This document shows positions 5,859-8,516 of a DNA stretch of 8,516 nt, piece after piece. The position numbers and the translations under genes were made by a program. Position 1 is the stretch's first letter; each line of letters begins with the position of its first letter. The notes below the pieces were generated by a model. That model was not told the origin of the DNA. It worked only from the letters and a program-made list of their open reading frames with translations, and searched no databases. Source of the DNA: an uncultured Collinsella sp. (lineage in GTDB: Bacteria > Actinomycetota > Coriobacteriia > Coriobacteriales > Coriobacteriaceae); contig CAJJYO010000056.1 in NCBI GenBank assembly GCA_905197385.1, positions 1 to 8,516 of the forward strand, in the 5' to 3' direction.

Positions 5859-5924
5859 AGTAAGTCGATGCGATAAAGGGACGCCTCCTTTGTCGCATCG
5901 ACTTACTGTATTTATATTTTCTGG
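5859..5924 (+). terminator. Terminator-like 21-bp hairpin after dut
   Basis: Bases 5859-5879 pair with 5887-5907 (20 Watson-Crick pairs and one T-G wobble, 5874/5892) around a 7-nt loop. A T-rich tail, GTATTTATATTTT, follows on the plus strand, while the minus-strand exit is A-rich, so termination would act on plus-strand transcripts, that is, the LysM-nrdR-dut unit. The stem is long and not very GC-rich for an intrinsic terminator, so it could also be another palindromic repeat. Confidence 0.6.
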
Positions 5925-6000
5925 TTCCCCCTTTTCAGATTCTACTGGTGGGGAATCTGGTATAGCCGCTAGTACGTTAACGCAGCTTACCTGTGGGAGG

Positions 6001-6068
6001 CCCCTATATATCATCCCATGCTCAAACATTCTCGCTGCGCTGCGAAACTGCGCGCGGGACGATATAGG
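6001..6068. repeat. Palindromic repeat, copy 2
   Basis: The core 6007-6021 pairs with 6052-6066, and more weakly outside this with a 2-nt bulge. The loop repeats ATGCTCAAACATTCTCGC and GCTGCGAAACTGCGCG of copy 1, but the apex is shorter. The A-C mismatch and T-G wobble of copy 1 sit at the same positions (6013/6060 and 6019/6054). The pair T5748-A5800 of copy 1 is C6015-G6058 here, a compensatory change. The GC-rich outer arm of copy 1 is not conserved. Confidence 0.8.
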
Positions 6069-6301
6069 CGGGCGCCCCGGGGACTACTTTGACGCTGCTT
6101 ATCTCGCCCGGGTGCCGTCGGGCCAGGGAGGGGCGTCTTCGCTGATAGGTGCTTTGTTGAGAGAGCTGCTTTTATTGCGGCTCTTTCTTTGGTTTTGGGT
6201 ATATTTTTTCTTGTTGAATTGTTATTGCGGATGGGCTGTGTACTTGGCTTTCCGCCGTTATTTGTAGCTGTCTCGGCTTTGGTTGAGGGGAGACGTTCTT
6301 T

Positions 6302-7222
6302 ATGCGTATTGTGTTTATGGGTACGCCTGATTTTGCTGTGCCTTCGTTGACTTCGCTTGTTGCGGCTGGGAATGAGATTGCGCTTGTTATTACTCGCCCT
6401 GATGCTGTTCGTGGGCGTGGTAAGAAACTTGAGCCGTCTCCTGTTAAGGCCAAGGCGCTTGAGCTAGAGTTGCCGGTTATTGAGGCTAATCGTATGACGC
6501 CTGAGGTCGTTGAGGCGCTCAAGGCTGCCCAGGCTGACATTTTCTGCGTGGCTGCCTATGGTTGCATTTTGCCGGATGACGTGCTGCATATGGCGCCGCT
6601 TGGTATTGTGAATGTTCATGCGTCCTTGCTGCCTCGTTGGCGTGGGGCTGCTCCTATTCAGCGTGCCATTCTTGCTGGTGACGAGGTTGCTGGCGTTTCC
6701 ATTATGCGTATTGGGCATGGCGTGGATACTGGTGCTTATTGTGCCCAGGCCTCCACGTCGGTTGCCGGTAAGCATGCTGAGGCGCTGACCATGGAGCTTG
6801 GTGAGCTTGGCGGCAAACTGCTTGCCGATACGCTTCCTTCTCTTGCCGATGGCACCGCCGTGTGGACTGAACAGGATGAGGCGCTCGTTACCCATGCTGC
6901 CAAGATTTCCAAGCTGGAGATGCGTCTGGATCCGCAGATGGCTGCGCTCGATTGCGTGCGTCATGTGCTCGCTTCGTCCGATACTGCGCCTGCTCGTTGC
7001 GTGATTGCCGGCAAGACCGTGCGCGTGCTCGATGCTGCGCCGGCTGATGTGTCGCTTGGCGAGGGTCAGGTTCTCATTAAGGCCAAGCGTGTTTTCCTTG
7101 GCCTTTCCGATGGTGCGGTTGAACTGCTCGAGGTTAAGCCCGATGGCAAGCGTGGTATGGCCGCTTCTGCTTGGGCTGCTGGGCTGCAAGGCGCCGATCT
7201 TTCGTGGGGTGTTCTGTCATGA
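6302..7222 (+). CDS. fmt: Methionyl-tRNA formyltransferase
   Basis: Fmt formylates initiator Met-tRNA using 10-formyl-THF, as needed for bacterial initiation. The 306-residue product is a normal length. It begins MRIVFMGTPDFAVPSL, the family hallmark. The catalytic centre is visible as Asn104 and His106 in NVHASLLPRWRGAAPIQ, and Asp142 in HGVDTGAY. KKLEPSPVK (41-49) is the conserved folate-domain segment. The C-terminal domain, from about residue 205, is recognisable by position but diverged. GAGGGGAG (6285-6292) lies 9 bases before the ATG. The stop overlaps the next ATG (ATGA), coupling fmt to the rsmB-like gene, a common bacterial arrangement. The usual upstream partner def is absent; 595 bp of repeats and leader precede the gene. 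The first 120 bases are strongly G/T-rich. Confidence 0.97.
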   Translation: MRIVFMGTPDFAVPSLTSLVAAGNEIALVITRPDAVRGRGKKLEPSPVKAKALELELPVIEANRMTPEVVEALKAAQADIFCVAAYGCILPDDVLHMAPLGIVNVHASLLPRWRGAAPIQRAILAGDEVAGVSIMRIGHGVDTGAYCAQASTSVAGKHAEALTMELGELGGKLLADTLPSLADGTAVWTEQDEALVTHAAKISKLEMRLDPQMAALDCVRHVLASSDTAPARCVIAGKTVRVLDAAPADVSLGEGQVLIKAKRVFLGLSDGAVELLEVKPDGKRGMAASAWAAGLQGADLSWGVLS

Positions 7223-8516
7223 GCAAGCTGTCTCCCGCGCGCAAGCTTGCGCTCGATGTGCTGATGGAGGCCGATCGCCGCGGCATGTATGCGCGCGACG
7301 TGCTGTCCTCTCGCGCATCGGCCAAGGCTATTGATCAGCGCGATTCCGCTTTTGCCGCCCGCTTGGCACTTGGTGTGGCCGCCACGCAGGGTATTTTGGA
7401 CGAGCTGCTCGACCAGTTTCTCGATAAGCCTAAAAAGGTTGCGCCGCGTGTTCGCATGGCGCTTCGTATCTCGGCTTTCGAGATGCTCTATTTACATACG
7501 CCTGGGCGCGTTGCTGTAAGTCAGGGTGTTGAGCTGGTTCGCTGCGGCGCTAAGTCCGCCGCTGGCTTGGCCAATGCCGTGCTGCATAAGGTTGCGGACA
7601 ATGTTGAGGACTTTGCCACGGCGTCCGATGTAGATGAGTCTGAGCGACGCCTGGTTCGTCTGTCGCGCCTGATGGGTCTGCCGCGTTGGCTGTGCGCTCG
7701 CATTATGGCATCGTTCGACACGCCTGAGGGTGCGCTTAACTTTGCCGGCAATCTGGCCCCCGCGCCGCTGGCCCTGCATGAGAACGCCTTTGCGACCAAG
7801 CCCGATCCGTATGTCTCGCAGCTCGTCGCGCCCGTTTTCCCGGGCTGCCATGCCCCGGTAGATGCGCAGGTCACGGTTGCATCGGGTGTGTTTGAGCGTG
7901 CTGCCGCGGTGGCATCTGATCTCAATGCGCAGCTTATCGCCACAGCTGCCACGCGCCCTGGAAGCTGCCTTGAGATTGGTGCCGGTCGTGGCACCAAGAC
8001 CTATGTGATGATGTGCTCGGCCAAGCGTGCGGGCTATGAGCGTCAGCATACGGCGCTCGATCTGCATGATCGCAAATGCGATCTGAATCTCGCTCGCCTG
8101 CACAAGGCCGGTATTCAGGGCGTTCGTACGGTTTCGGGTGATGCCTGCGAGCTTGATGAGGTGCTCACATCGTTTGATGCCATGCTTGGCGAGCCGGTTA
8201 AGTTCGATACGGTCTTTATCGATGCGCCGTGCTCTGGCACCGGCACCATGCGTCGTCATCCCGAGATCCCGTGGCGCCTAACTGAGAATGACGTTACGAC
8301 CGAGTTGCCCAAACTGCAGTTGATGATGCTCAAGGAAGCAGCCGCACGCGTGGCTGCCGGCGGTGAACTTATCTATGCCACCTGCTCGGTATTTGATGAA
8401 GAGAACACGCAGGTCGTAGATGCCTTCCTGGCCTCTCCCGAGGGCGCCTGCTTTACCGTGGCGCCTCTCTCCGAGGCACAGATTCTGCAACTGCCTGATT
8501 TCGAGCAGGCCAAGAA
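7219..8516 (+). CDS. rsmB: RsmB/NOP-family 16S rRNA cytosine-C5 methyltransferase, 3' end outside window
   Basis: RsmB methylates C967 of 16S rRNA with SAM. The frame opens at the ATG overlapping the fmt stop and runs without a stop to the window end (432 codons), already about the length of E. coli RsmB, so little is missing. The N-terminus (about 1-135) is a NusB-like helical domain (SPARKLALDVLMEADR, FEMLYLHTPGRVAVSQGVELV). The methyltransferase domain has DAPCSGTGTMRRHPEI with the motif IV Cys338, and YATCSVFDEEN with the motif VI Cys389, the cysteine pair typical of m5C RNA methyltransferases. Motif I is unusual: LEIGAGRGTKT (251-261) where most members have a CAAPGGKT-like loop. Assignment to RsmB rather than a paralogue rests on the NusB domain and the fmt neighbour. 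Confidence 0.9.
   Translation, partial: MSKLSPARKLALDVLMEADRRGMYARDVLSSRASAKAIDQRDSAFAARLALGVAATQGILDELLDQFLDKPKKVAPRVRMALRISAFEMLYLHTPGRVAVSQGVELVRCGAKSAAGLANAVLHKVADNVEDFATASDVDESERRLVRLSRLMGLPRWLCARIMASFDTPEGALNFAGNLAPAPLALHENAFATKPDPYVSQLVAPVFPGCHAPVDAQVTVASGVFERAAAVASDLNAQLIATAATRPGSCLEIGAGRGTKTYVMMCSAKRAGYERQHTALDLHDRKCDLNLARLHKAGIQGVRTVSGDACELDEVLTSFDAMLGEPVKFDTVFIDAPCSGTGTMRRHPEIPWRLTENDVTTELPKLQLMMLKEAAARVAAGGELIYATCSVFDEENTQVVDAFLASPEGACFTVAPLSEAQILQLPDFEQAK

Larger units (their letters stand above)
5707..6301. other. 595-bp dut-fmt intergenic region
   Basis: I see no credible gene here. From left to right it holds a long palindrome (5723-5825), a 21-bp terminator-like hairpin (5859-5907), a smaller stem (CAGATTC 5936-5942 with GAATCTG 5953-5959), a second copy of the palindromic repeat (6007-6066), GC-rich palindromes (GGGCGCCC and CCCCGGGG, 6070-6082) and a T-rich, A-poor stretch (about 6150-6300) leading into fmt. 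An open frame at 5890-6267 crosses these structures and has no family signature or Shine-Dalgarno. TATATT at 6200-6205 could be a -10 for fmt, but no convincing -35 accompanies it. Confidence 0.8.

Noticed and set aside
5829..6029. Open frame of 66 codons on the minus strand in the same gap
   Set aside because: It also spans the hairpins, has no ribosome site and shows no recognisable protein features.
5723..6068. Palindromic repeats as insertion-sequence ends or a CRISPR array
   Set aside because: No transposase frame or target duplication is visible between them, and two palindromes 250-300 bp apart without regular spacers are not a CRISPR array.
5890..6267. Open frame of 125 codons on the plus strand in the dut-fmt gap
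   Set aside because: It starts inside the 21-bp hairpin, crosses the second palindromic repeat, lacks a Shine-Dalgarno and has no family signature; its hydrophobic end only reflects the T-rich DNA.
5707..6301. Skew switch as a replication origin or terminus
   Set aside because: The skew returns to G excess on both sides, there is no cluster of DnaA boxes and no dnaA/dnaN or dif-like site; the anomaly is local to dut.

Overview
This window is a chromosomal housekeeping and stress-response locus from a moderately high-GC Gram-positive bacterium. Gene families, gene order and T-ending codon preference in most genes suggest an actinobacterium of class Coriobacteriia, most like Collinsella. That assignment is an inference from protein character and synteny, not from a database search. 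No plasmid, phage, CRISPR, rRNA or tRNA feature was found.

Layout. (1) Positions 1-2817, plus strand: the 3' part of miaB, then miaA and hflX, joined by TAATG stop/start overlaps. MiaA and MiaB act in succession on A37 of tRNAs that read UNN codons; HflX is a ribosome-splitting GTPase. (2) Positions 2802-4150, minus strand: lexA, followed through another TAATG overlap by a membrane acyltransferase gene (HGSNAT/DUF1624 type) that is interrupted by a single in-frame TAG codon. Its 3' end overlaps hflX convergently by 16 bp. (3) Positions 4151-4313: the lexA/LysM divergent control region. It has two perfect GAAC-N4-GTTC LexA boxes and one degenerate box, with starts exactly 28 bp apart. (4) Positions 4314-5706, plus strand: a one-pass membrane LysM protein resembling the SOS division inhibitors YneA and Rv2719c, then nrdR and dut. 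(5) Positions 5707-6301: a 595-bp intergenic region with two copies of a palindromic repeat, a 21-bp terminator-like hairpin and a T-rich, A-poor leader. (6) Positions 6302-8516, plus strand: fmt and the start of an rsmB-family gene, joined by an ATGA overlap and running off the window end.

How the genes work together. The order miaB-miaA-hflX-lexA-LysM-nrdR resembles the mycobacterial recA/lexA neighbourhood. The central part reads as a DNA-damage module: LexA represses itself and a division-blocking LysM protein. Because nrdR (ribonucleotide reductase repressor) and dut (dUTPase) follow on the same strand without a clear terminator, dNTP-pool control may be wired into the same SOS unit. The most notable observations are the evenly spaced operators, a perfect 12-bp inverted repeat enclosing the nrdR start codon, the amber-interrupted gene, and the twin palindromes with a compensatory base-pair change.
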